NCBI GenBank assembly: GCA_005885325.1
Contig: VAYX01000134.1
Location: forward strand, 1-5,796
DNA: 5,796 bases
Direction of reading: 5' to 3'
Origin: Actinomycetota bacterium
Lineage (GTDB): Bacteria; Actinomycetota; UBA4738; HRBIN12
Both the position numbers and the translations under genes were made by a program. The notes under the pieces are model-generated. The model worked only from the letters and a program-made list of their open reading frames with translations, had not been told where the DNA came from and made no database searches. How positions within the stretch are numbered: position 1 is the first letter of the stretch; every line of letters starts with the position of its first letter. Shown here piece after piece: positions 1-5,796 of this stretch.

Positions 1-1251
1 GACCGCGCCGGGCATTTCTACTACGTCTCTCTGGGCGTCGACGCGGATGCTCCCATATTCTCGAGGGCCGTCATCATCAACAAGTCCACCGACAAGTCCG
101 CCCGCGCCACGTTCGCGCCCGCGACCATCGTGGCGCGGGACGCTGGCTCGGACAAGCCGTGGCTTGCAGTGGGACCGGATCCGGTCCACAAGAGGCAGGA
201 CAATCTCTACGTCGCATGGACCAGCCTCCAGGTCGGCGGTGCCGAGCTTCGCTTCGCGCGCTCCATCGATGGCGGCGCCACCTGGTCGCCGCAGCGGACG
301 CTCTTCGCTCCGGTTGACACGGGCCCCTGCGGGTCGGCCTTCATCCATTTCGCCAACCCCACGGTAGATCAGTCGACCGGCCGGCTCTTCATCCCGTTCC
401 TGCACCTGAGCAACCTCGACGCCGACCTCATCAAGGTGCTGGTCTCCGACGACGCCGGCGACACCTTCATGTTCCTCGAATTCAACGCGCCCGGGGCGCC
501 GGACAAGACCGGCTTCCCCAACGTCACACCCGGAGCCTTCAGCGACTGCGGACCGACGGGCGGCGTTCGCCTCGTGCTGAGCCAGGGCATGAATCTTGGG
601 GGCGGCCGCTTCGGCCTACCCCGCTTCCGGCAGTCCACCAGGCTCATCACTCAGCCGAGCGCGGCGGCCGCGAGGGGGAAGCTCTTCATCGCGTTCAACT
701 CCTCGACCAGCCCGGTCTTCGGCGATCCGAGCTCGCGTTCAGAGATCCGCCTCCTCGTCTCGGCAGACGGAGGCCGCACGTTTTTCGGCCCCATCACCGT
801 GGCGGCCGCCACCGACGCCGACCCGCAGCACGTTCTTCCCTCAGTCTCCGTGGACAAGAACGGTGACAATGTGAGCGTCGCCTACTACGTGCAGCAAGCG
901 GACGGGCAGATCCGCGTCGACCTCACGAGGGGCGAGATCGAGGATAAGGGGCGCCGCTTCCGGGCGAAGCCACCCGCCCGCGTGAGTAGCGTCTCCTTCG
1001 ACCTCACTCCCAGCAACAATCCGCTCCCAGCACAGTTCGATCCCTTCTTCACCACGAACTACGATCGGACGCTGGCCCCCTGTTACAACCTCGGCGAGTA
1101 CCTCGGCATCACGCAATCAGACGAGGGAGTGTTCGCGGCCTGGGGCGACAACCGCAACACCTGGACGCCGCCCTCCGGCTCGTCAGCGCCAGGTACCCAT
1201 GCGCAACCTGACGTTTTCTTTCAGCTGATGGATCGCCGAATGGAGCGATAA
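1..1251 (+). CDS. Sialidase-fold (BNR/Asp-box repeat) protein, 5'-truncated
   Basis: The frame is open from base 1 to the TAA at 1249-1251, so the gene begins upstream of the window; the GTG at 130 is internal, because the 43 codons before it read as the same kind of protein. The visible 416 residues contain three Asp-box motifs typical of sialidase/BNR six-bladed propellers: SIDGGATW (visible residues 88-95), SDDAGDTF (149-156) and SADGGRTF (254-261). Near the C-terminus, EYLGITQSDEGVFAAWGD followed by NR resembles the last blade of secreted exo-alpha-sialidase-like proteins. Asp-boxes are structural turns and do not prove sialidase activity; I cannot see a full arginine triad or assign a substrate. 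Many such proteins in environmental bacteria are exported, but the N-terminus is missing, so location is unknown. A hairpin follows the stop by about 17 bases and a 246-bp gap separates it from the next gene, so it is probably a separate transcription unit. Confidence 0.85.
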   Translation, partial: DRAGHFYYVSLGVDADAPIFSRAVIINKSTDKSARATFAPATIVARDAGSDKPWLAVGPDPVHKRQDNLYVAWTSLQVGGAELRFARSIDGGATWSPQRTLFAPVDTGPCGSAFIHFANPTVDQSTGRLFIPFLHLSNLDADLIKVLVSDDAGDTFMFLEFNAPGAPDKTGFPNVTPGAFSDCGPTGGVRLVLSQGMNLGGGRFGLPRFRQSTRLITQPSAAAARGKLFIAFNSSTSPVFGDPSSRSEIRLLVSADGGRTFFGPITVAAATDADPQHVLPSVSVDKNGDNVSVAYYVQQADGQIRVDLTRGEIEDKGRRFRAKPPARVSSVSFDLTPSNNPLPAQFDPFFTTNYDRTLAPCYNLGEYLGITQSDEGVFAAWGDNRNTWTPPSGSSAPGTHAQPDVFFQLMDRRMER

Positions 1252-1268
1252 CGCGCGGCACCTCACCT

Positions 1269-1300
1269 CCCCAGGGGATCTCCCCCCTGAGACCCTGGGG
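1269..1300 (+). terminator. Hairpin downstream of the BNR gene, possible weak terminator
   Basis: A perfect 8-bp stem (CCCCAGGG at 1269-1276 with CCCTGGGG at 1293-1300) can continue after a GA bulge with TCTC (1279-1282) pairing GAGA (1289-1292), leaving a CCCCCT loop. It lies 17 bases after the TAA of the upstream gene. There is no run of T after the stem, so it is not a classical intrinsic terminator; it could instead protect an mRNA 3' end. Confidence 0.4.
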
Positions 1301-1316
1301 ACAGTCCCAATGGTTC

Positions 1317-1328
1317 CCCGTATACGGG
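1317..1328. repeat. 12-bp perfect palindrome in intergenic region
   Basis: CCCGTATACGGG reads identically on both strands. It sits in the gap between the BNR gene and the oxidase gene, 170 bases before the oxidase start. It could be a binding site for a dimeric regulator, but no regulator gene is visible and the site occurs once. Confidence 0.35.
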
Positions 1329-1392
1329 CTCCATAACATGTTCGGGACTTTCCCCCTTGGTCGTTTCAGGCAATTGACGACCCCAACTGCGT

Positions 1393-1405
1393 AATTCGCC
1401 GAATT
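1393..1405. promoter_or_regulatory. AATTCG-C-CGAATT inverted repeat, candidate operator
   Basis: A perfect 6+1+6 inverted repeat lies in the most AT-rich part of the gap upstream of the copper-oxidase gene, 93 bases before its start codon. Its last base is the first base of a possible -35 element (TTGTCG, 1405-1410), a position where a bound repressor or activator would act. The symmetry is seen directly; the operator role is inferred. Confidence 0.35.
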
Positions 1406-1432
1406 TGTCGACGAACCAGCCCTGTGTACATT
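1405..1432 (+). promoter_or_regulatory. Weak sigma70-like promoter candidate for the oxidase gene
   Basis: TTGTCG (1405-1410, four of six matches to TTGACA) is followed after 16 bases by TACATT (1427-1432, four of six matches to TATAAT). The position, about 65 bases upstream of the GTG start, is reasonable for an operon promoter. Both boxes are imperfect and such matches arise by chance, so this is tentative. Confidence 0.25.
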
Positions 1433-1497
1433 CCGTTTGAGTCATCTGCGGTGGAGTCGCGATTCCCTGAATCAAACTCCGTCTCGAGGAGCATGTC

Positions 1498-3591
1498 GTG
1501 AAAAACCGTCGCGCGTGCCGCCTCCTTTGCCGACCCCTTCGCAGAGCCGCTGGCGATAGCGGTCGCCGGCGATTCGTCCCCCTGTGCCTCGTTCTGCTCG
1601 GACTCGTCGCGTTTCTCTTCGGCGGCCCAGCTTCGGCCCAGACGGAGCCCGGGTTGGTCGCCGCCTGGGGATTCGACGAGGGGAGCGGCGAGATAGCCGG
1701 CGACAGCTCGGGCAACGGCAACGCGGGAACCGTGGTGGGCGCCGCCTGGACGACGCAGGGCCGGTTCGGCAGCGCCCTCGTCTTCAACGGGACGAGCAGC
1801 CGCGTGACGGGCCCGAGTGTGTCGCTGGGGCCAGCCTTTACCCTGATGGCCTGGGTGCTCAACCCGACGCGAACGGCCTACGAGACGATGATCACGGTAG
1901 GTGGAAGCCGCGACTTCTACCTCGGGACCGGGGTGCCCACCTTCTGGACCGGGAGCGATAACCTCGCCTTCGGGAACGCTATCGCAGACGGCGTGTGGCA
2001 CCACGTGGCCGTTGTGTCCGACGGCGCGACCGTGCGCGCCTACGTCGACGGCGATCCCGCGGGCACGCCGAGCACGGTCGCGCTGGGCGCGGCGTCCGGG
2101 TCGCTGCAGGTCGGCGCCTGGATCCTTGGGACGGACAACACCGACTACTTCGCCGGCACGATCGACGAGGTCCGCGTCTATAACCGGGCCCTCACACAGG
2201 GCGAGATCCAGACGGTGATGACCGTCCCCGTAACGGGCTCGTCGAGCCCCACGGCGATCGGTCAGTGGGGTCCGGTGCTGTCGTGGCCGATCGCGCCTGT
2301 GCACATGCTGCTGCAGCGGACCGGGGAGGTCCTGATCTTCAACGAGGTCAACGGCGGGCAGTCGGCGCGGCTCTGGAATCCCGCGACGGGCACGTTCACC
2401 CCGGTGCCGACCGCATCCAACCTCTTCTGCGCCGGCCACACCCTGCTCGCCGATGGTCGCAGCGTGGTGATCGGCGGGCAACTCAACCCCTGCTGCTACA
2501 CCGGCATCGTCGACACGAACCTGTTCGACACGACCACTCGCGCGTGGACCCGGGTCGCCGACATGAACTTCCCGCGCTGGTACCCGACGGCGACCACGCT
2601 CCCCGACGGACAGATCCTCGCGATCAGCGGCTGGATCGTCCCCGGACAGATGGCCGACACCCCCGAGGTCTACGATCCCGCCGTCAATGTGTGGACGCAG
2701 CTCGCCGGCGCCACGCGGAGCAACCCGATGTACTCCTTCATGTTCGTTCTGCCCGACGGAACCGTGCTCAACGCCGGCCCGGATCAACAGACCCGGAGGC
2801 TCGACGTCGCGGCCTCGAGCTGGATCGACGTCGGCGACAGCTTCATCAGCGGCCACAGCGCGGTGATGTACCGGCCCGGCCTGGTGATGAAGTCGGGCAC
2901 TCACGGCGACCCGGACAACATGCCACCCTCGGTCGATGGGCGCACCGTGGTGATCGACATGACCCAGCCGGCGCCCGCCTGGCGCGCCGTCGCGCCGATG
3001 GCGTTCCCGCGCGCCTATCACAACCTCACGATCCTTCCCGACGGCAGCGTGGTGGCGACCGGCGGTGGGACGACCGGGGCCGGTGACAACACGGGCGCGG
3101 CGGTGCGGGAAGCGGAGCTGTGGAATCCCGCGACCGAGACGTGGAACACCATGGCGCGCATGGTGCGGCCGCGCCTCTACCATTCGGGAGCGCTACTCCT
3201 GCCCGACGGACGCGTCCTCATGGCCGGCGGCAACCTCGGCAACTACTTCGAGCCCAACGCGGAACTCTATTCGCCGCCATATCTCTTCAGGGGGACCCGG
3301 CCGGCGATCAGCGACGCGCCGGCGACGGTCGCATACGGCGCCCGCTTCTTCGTCGCGACGCCGGACACCGCGAGCATCACCGGGGTGTCGCTCGTGCGCT
3401 CGGGCGCTCCGACGCACGGGTTCGACCAGAACCAGCGGTTCGTGAGCCTGCCCTTCACCGCCGCGCCGAACGGGCTCGACGTGACGGCGCCAGCGGACGC
3501 GAGGGTGGCGCCGCCCGGCGACTACATGCTGTTCATTCTCAACGGCAACGGTGTGCCCTCGGTCGCGCGCTTCGTGCTGCTTGCCCCATGA
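1498..3591 (+). CDS. Exported LamG + galactose-oxidase-like copper radical oxidase (AA5-type)
   Basis: The 697-residue protein starts at GTG 1498, chosen because GAGGAG (1486-1491) lies 6 bases upstream; the nearby ATG at 1493 is out of frame and stops at once. A basic N-terminus with GRRRFVP (22-28), a hydrophobic stretch 27-41 and an ASA-Q cleavage site near 47/48 indicate export; the RRxF pattern hints at the Tat route. Residues 52-243 form a LamG/concanavalin-like domain ending in IDEVRVYNRALTQGEI. Residues 255-600 are a Kelch-type propeller with repeated LPDG turns, and about 600-697 match the galactose oxidase C-terminal E-set domain (DUF1929). By alignment from memory with galactose oxidase, Cys311 (FCAGH) and Tyr362 (RWYPT) would form the thioether cofactor. 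Tyr561-His562 (RLYHS) and His640 (APTHGFDQNQR) would complete the copper site, with Trp379 as the possible stacking Trp. The family oxidises primary alcohols, aldehydes or sugars with O2, releasing H2O2; the substrate is unknown. The stop overlaps the next gene's start. Confidence 0.9.
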   Translation: MKNRRACRLLCRPLRRAAGDSGRRRFVPLCLVLLGLVAFLFGGPASAQTEPGLVAAWGFDEGSGEIAGDSSGNGNAGTVVGAAWTTQGRFGSALVFNGTSSRVTGPSVSLGPAFTLMAWVLNPTRTAYETMITVGGSRDFYLGTGVPTFWTGSDNLAFGNAIADGVWHHVAVVSDGATVRAYVDGDPAGTPSTVALGAASGSLQVGAWILGTDNTDYFAGTIDEVRVYNRALTQGEIQTVMTVPVTGSSSPTAIGQWGPVLSWPIAPVHMLLQRTGEVLIFNEVNGGQSARLWNPATGTFTPVPTASNLFCAGHTLLADGRSVVIGGQLNPCCYTGIVDTNLFDTTTRAWTRVADMNFPRWYPTATTLPDGQILAISGWIVPGQMADTPEVYDPAVNVWTQLAGATRSNPMYSFMFVLPDGTVLNAGPDQQTRRLDVAASSWIDVGDSFISGHSAVMYRPGLVMKSGTHGDPDNMPPSVDGRTVVIDMTQPAPAWRAVAPMAFPRAYHNLTILPDGSVVATGGGTTGAGDNTGAAVREAELWNPATETWNTMARMVRPRLYHSGALLLPDGRVLMAGGNLGNYFEPNAELYSPPYLFRGTRPAISDAPATVAYGARFFVATPDTASITGVSLVRSGAPTHGFDQNQRFVSLPFTAAPNGLDVTAPADARVAPPGDYMLFILNGNGVPSVARFVLLAP

Positions 3592-4814
3592 CGCGACTGG
3601 GCGGTCGCGTGCTGGTGCTCACGCTCGTCGCCCTCGGGTGGTCGGGAGCGCTGGCGAGCTCGCCGCCGAAGGTCGTCAGGATCGGCGACCTCGGCTCGAA
3701 GGTCGGCGTGCTCGAGGGCTACGGGAAGTATCAGACGATGGCTCTCACCCTGGCCGTGGAAGAGATCAACGCCAAGGGCGGCGTCCTCGGCCACACGATC
3801 GAGATCCTCTCCGAGGATGACGACACAAAGTCGGCCACCGCCGTCCGCAAGGCTGAAACGCTTATCCTCCGGGACGGCGTCAAGCTGCTCATCGGGGCGG
3901 TGTCCAGTGACGCCACCATGGCCGTGATGGACGTCACCAAGAAACACAGAACCATCCACTGGAACTCCGTCGCCTGCGCGGAGTTCATGCGGACGACGAA
4001 GTTTCACAAGTACTACTTCTCCAACGAACCTGACTCGCGGATGCAAGCCAACGCGCTCGCGCGGTACACGCTCGACAGGCTGGGCCAGAAGGTCTACATC
4101 CTCTACACCGACTACGCGATGGGGCAGGTCGGCGTCTCGGACGGCCGCCAGTTCAAGATGGCGTTCGAGAAGCTCGGGGGCGAGGTGGTGGGCGTGGCCG
4201 GCGTCCCCCTCGACACCAAGGACTTCAGCCCCTGGTTCGGCGCGATCAATCAGTCCGGGGCCGACGTTCTCTTCCTGGCCTTCGCGGGGACGAGCTCGCT
4301 CCGCCTCATGACTCAGCTCCACGCCTCCGGTATGACCAAGCGGTACAAGCTGACCGGCATCGATTGTTTCCTGCTCCAGCGGGACCTGCCCGCCATGGCC
4401 GAACCGATGGAAGGCTTCGTCCAGCTCAGCCACTTCTCCGCCCACAGCCCCGGCGCCGACATGAAGGCCTTCAACGACAAGTTCAAGAAGCGCTGGGGCC
4501 TGGACGCCAACATCGCCGCCGGCGCCTATGACGCGGTCTACTTCTGGAAGAAAGCCGTCGAGAAGGTCGGCTCCTTCGAGGCCGACACGGTGGCGGGCGC
4601 ACACGAGGGCTTGTGCATCGACAACACGCACATCGGCCGCCAGTGCATTCGCAAGGACGACCATCAGGTCGTGATGGACATGCACCTTTACCGCATGGAG
4701 AAAGGCAAGGCCGTCCCGATCGCCAGGATCGCCGGGACCGACGCGATCGGCGAGCCGCTGGTCGGCGCCAACCCGCTGGCGGGCTTCACCTGGGAGATCA
4801 AGAAGAAGAACTAG
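3588..4814 (+). CDS. Periplasmic ABC transporter solute-binding protein, LivK/HAAT type (Peripla_BP_6)
   Basis: The 408-residue protein starts at ATG 3588, which overlaps the oxidase stop in ATGA. There is no clear ribosome binding site, so translation probably depends on termination of the upstream gene. The same frame stays open further upstream, but that part only shadows the oxidase gene. Residues 1-23 are a Sec signal peptide ending in GALA-SS. The mature protein opens with VVRIGDLGSKVG (29-40), then ALTLAVEEINAKGGVLG (52-68) and IEILSEDDDTKSATAVRKAE (71-90), the classic first lobe of branched-chain amino acid, amide or urea binding proteins. LLIGAVSSDATMAV (100-113) is the usual ligand-contact loop region, and the second lobe runs from about 166 to 330. 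Permease and ATPase genes are not in the window, so it is an orphan here. The ligand cannot be read from sequence; this family also includes members next to periplasmic alcohol-oxidation systems, which would fit the coupled oxidase. Confidence 0.93.
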   Translation: MTRLGGRVLVLTLVALGWSGALASSPPKVVRIGDLGSKVGVLEGYGKYQTMALTLAVEEINAKGGVLGHTIEILSEDDDTKSATAVRKAETLILRDGVKLLIGAVSSDATMAVMDVTKKHRTIHWNSVACAEFMRTTKFHKYYFSNEPDSRMQANALARYTLDRLGQKVYILYTDYAMGQVGVSDGRQFKMAFEKLGGEVVGVAGVPLDTKDFSPWFGAINQSGADVLFLAFAGTSSLRLMTQLHASGMTKRYKLTGIDCFLLQRDLPAMAEPMEGFVQLSHFSAHSPGADMKAFNDKFKKRWGLDANIAAGAYDAVYFWKKAVEKVGSFEADTVAGAHEGLCIDNTHIGRQCIRKDDHQVVMDMHLYRMEKGKAVPIARIAGTDAIGEPLVGANPLAGFTWEIKKKN

Positions 4815-4845
4815 GGACCGAAGTGGAGGGCTCCGGCATCAGGAG

Positions 4846-5361
4846 TCAACGAGCGAGCAGGAGCCGGAGGAGCGCACGTCCCTTGTCACCGGTCCACGGG
4901 CGGACACCGATGCACTTGCCGACAAGCTTGCCGTCGCGGTCGACGAGGAAGACGGTCGGGGTGTACGCGATCCCGTAGCTCTTCGCGACAGCGCCCGTCG
5001 GCTCGAGCAGCACCGTGGACGTGATGTTCCGGCTCTTGAGCCAGCCCGCCAGCGTGTCACGCTCCTCGCCGAGGTTGATCGCGAGGACCGTGAGTCCCTG
5101 GTCTTTGAACTCCCGGTGGAGTTGCTCGATCGTCGAGGGCAACTCCCTCGCGCAGTACGGTCAGCCGCTCTCCCAGAAATAGAGGAGGGCCGCGCGACCG
5201 CGCAGGTCGGCGAGCGAGACCGGCTTGCCGTCCATCGACTCCAGGGTGAACGGCGACGGCACCTGGTCGCCGAGCGGAGTGATCTGGAAATCGGACAGGA
5301 GATCGTCGAGCGCGTCGTCCGCCGCGGCGGCGGGCAGCAGCCAGAGGCCGGCCGTCAGCAC
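4846..5361 (-). CDS. TlpA/redoxin-family thiol:disulfide oxidoreductase, probable selenoprotein (UPYC active site, in-frame TGA)
   Basis: Read through one TGA (5161-5163), this is a 171-residue thioredoxin-fold protein from GTG 5361 to TGA 4846-4848. Residues 1-14 are hydrophobic and end in PAAAA-DD, suggesting export to the periplasm. MDGKPVSLADLRG (about 43-55) and ALLYFWESG lead to position 67, the TGA, then PYCARELP. In TlpA/ResA-like proteins this is FWATWCxxCRxELP, so TGA replaces the first catalytic Cys; Cys70 is the resolving Cys. Downstream are LTVLAINLGEE, the cis-proline loop YTPTVFLVDRDGKLVG (Pro135) and a closing VRPWTGDKG. The frame is continuous on both sides, so I call it a selenocysteine codon rather than a stop. 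Such proteins reduce or isomerise disulfides or peroxides. No good ribosome site precedes GTG 5361; an ACG at 5394 in the same frame has AGGAGG 6 bases upstream and would give a better signal peptide. It starts 13 bases after the DsrE gene stops, so they are likely co-transcribed. A pseudogene or sequencing error remains possible. Confidence 0.8.
5118..5150 (-). promoter_or_regulatory. SECIS-like stem-loop immediately 3' of the TGA
   Basis: Reading the minus strand from the TGA, ten bases are followed by CGAGGG, loop AGUUG and CCCUCG: a perfect 6-bp stem (5150-5134). Its apical loop begins 16 bases after UGA and carries G then U at its second and third positions. This fits the bacterial SECIS pattern as I recall it: loop 16-37 bases from UGA, short loop, G in one of the first two loop positions. 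An alternative, mutually exclusive fold pairs GGAGUUGC (5146-5139) with GCAACUCC (5125-5118), with UCGA-CGA-UCGA stacked inside; its triloop also has G second. Either could be the SelB-binding element. The pairing is seen directly; the function is inferred. Confidence 0.6.
5161..5163 (-). other. In-frame TGA, probable selenocysteine codon
   Basis: The minus-strand codon TGA lies between GGC (Gly66) and CCG (Pro68) of the TlpA-like gene, exactly where CPYC needs its first Cys. TGA is used as an ordinary stop elsewhere in the window (oxidase gene, 3589-3591; end of this gene, 4846-4848), so general reassignment of UGA is unlikely and local recoding is needed. Confidence 0.75.
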
Positions 5362-5374
5362 GGCCAGCGCCAGG

Positions 5375-5796
5375 CTACGGTTTGACGTACGCGTAGCCCG
5401 CCTCCTGCAGCTCCATCACCCGCGCGACTCCGCTCGGCACCGCCGTCGCGCCCTGCAGCAGGTCCTTGAGATCGATCTTCTGGCGCGTCATCGTGATCTG
5501 GCAGGCGTCGAACCTGAGCCCGCCGGCCAGGAGCGTCTCGAGCTTGCCGCGCACCTCAGGATCGATGTCCCGCGCGAGGAACGTGCGGAGCGCGGGCCCG
5601 TGGACCACCAGCTCGAGCGCCTCGATGTTCTTCCAGCCGACGACCTGGAGGTGGTTCTCGATGTTGACGAGCGCCGCTTTCGCCTTCTCGACGCCGCCGT
5701 CGTTGAGGTGATAGAAGACCTTGTGCTTCTTGGGATGCTCCGGCGAGTGCGACGCCTCGGCGCGACCGGCGCTCAGCGCCAGAATTCCGGCCGCGA
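5375..5796 (-). CDS. DsrE-family protein with probable signal peptide, 5'-truncated at window edge
   Basis: The minus-strand frame is open from the right edge to TAG 5375-5377, giving 139 visible residues; the true start lies outside the window. The first visible residues, AAGILALSAGRAEASHSPEH, look like the end of a hydrophobic export signal followed by a mature N-terminus. KHKVFYHLNDGG (24-34) is the first beta-strand of the DsrE/F fold, then LQVVGW, and ELVVHGPALRTFL (61-73) with the family's VVHG turn. FDACQITMTRQ (95-105) contains Cys98, at the position where this group has a conserved cysteine. It ends VPSGVARVMELQEAGYAYVKP-like, typical of the exported DsrE-like group (COG1416). DsrE/TusD relatives carry persulfide sulfur on a cysteine, but this group is poorly characterised and its role is unknown. 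The TlpA-like selenoprotein gene follows 13 bases after the stop, or overlaps it if the ACG start is used, suggesting an operon. Confidence 0.88.
   Translation of the reverse strand, partial: AAGILALSAGRAEASHSPEHPKKHKVFYHLNDGGVEKAKAALVNIENHLQVVGWKNIEALELVVHGPALRTFLARDIDPEVRGKLETLLAGGLRFDACQITMTRQKIDLKDLLQGATAVPSGVARVMELQEAGYAYVKP

Noticed and set aside
1374..1397. TTGACG (1374-1379) with TAATTC (1392-1397) as a promoter
   Set aside because: The -35 box is good, but the 12-base spacing is too short, and the next possible -10 (1401-1406) is 21 bases away.
1366..3183. 605-codon open frame on the minus strand opposite the oxidase gene
   Set aside because: It is rich in Arg, Gly, His and Val with no recognisable domain, and lies opposite a gene with strong family motifs; such antisense frames are common in GC-rich DNA.
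3120..3587. Upstream extension of the solute-binding protein frame inside the oxidase gene
   Set aside because: The extension is Arg/Ala-rich, out of frame with the oxidase, and would bury the signal peptide that begins at ATG 3588.
3522..4685. 387-codon open frame on the minus strand opposite the solute-binding gene
   Set aside because: Low-complexity composition and no motifs; the plus-strand frame carries a clear signal peptide and Peripla_BP_6 features.
4815..4845. Bidirectional terminator between the convergent genes
   Set aside because: Only a 4-bp CTCC/GGAG pairing is visible with no T-run on either strand, too weak to call.
4846..5361. Two separate small proteins (5161-5361 and 4846-5142) or a decayed pseudogene
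   Set aside because: Both parts are in one frame and together form a single complete thioredoxin fold; the second part would have to start inside the redox motif, and the only lesion is at the Sec-prone Cys position.
5116..5385. 89-codon plus-strand frame opposite the selenoprotein gene
   Set aside because: Arg/Gln/Glu-rich without motifs; it is open only because of base composition and does not explain the conserved minus-strand protein.

Overview
The window is GC-rich (roughly two thirds G+C, with strong G/C preference at third codon positions) and looks like a chromosomal segment from an environmental bacterium. Secreted beta-propeller proteins, a LivK-type solute-binding protein and periplasmic redox proteins would suit a soil or subsurface lineage such as Rokubacteria/Methylomirabilota or a deltaproteobacterium-like group. 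That placement is inference only, because no marker gene is present.

Layout: three genes run on the + strand. A sialidase-fold (BNR/Asp-box) protein, cut by the left edge, ends at 1251. A 246-bp intergenic region (1252-1497) follows, holding a hairpin, two perfect palindromes and a weak promoter candidate. Next comes a 697-aa exported LamG plus galactose-oxidase-like copper radical oxidase (1498-3591) with every copper and cofactor residue recognisable. Its stop codon overlaps by ATGA the start of a 408-aa periplasmic branched-chain/amide-type ABC solute-binding protein (3588-4814), so the two are very probably co-translated. After a 31-bp gap, two convergent minus-strand genes follow. In their transcription order these are a DsrE-family protein with a signal-peptide-like N-terminus (5375 to beyond 5796, cut by the right edge) and a TlpA/redoxin-family thioredoxin-fold protein (4846-5361).

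The main discovery is in the TlpA-like gene. Its frame is interrupted by one TGA (5161-5163, minus strand) exactly where the first cysteine of the CPYC redox motif belongs. The frame is intact and family-typical on both sides, giving FWESG-(UGA)-PYC-ARELP. Directly downstream is a hairpin with the geometry of a bacterial SECIS: 16 nt from UGA to loop, a 6-bp GC-rich stem and a 5-nt AGUUG loop. A longer alternative stem lies in the same place. The best reading is a UPYC selenoprotein thiol:disulfide oxidoreductase that automated gene calling would split into two fragments or call a pseudogene.

How the genes may work together: the plus-strand pair suggests extracellular oxidation of an alcohol, aldehyde or sugar coupled to binding of a small solute. 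The minus-strand pair suggests periplasmic thiol, sulfur or peroxide handling. The link between the two units is inference from proximity only.
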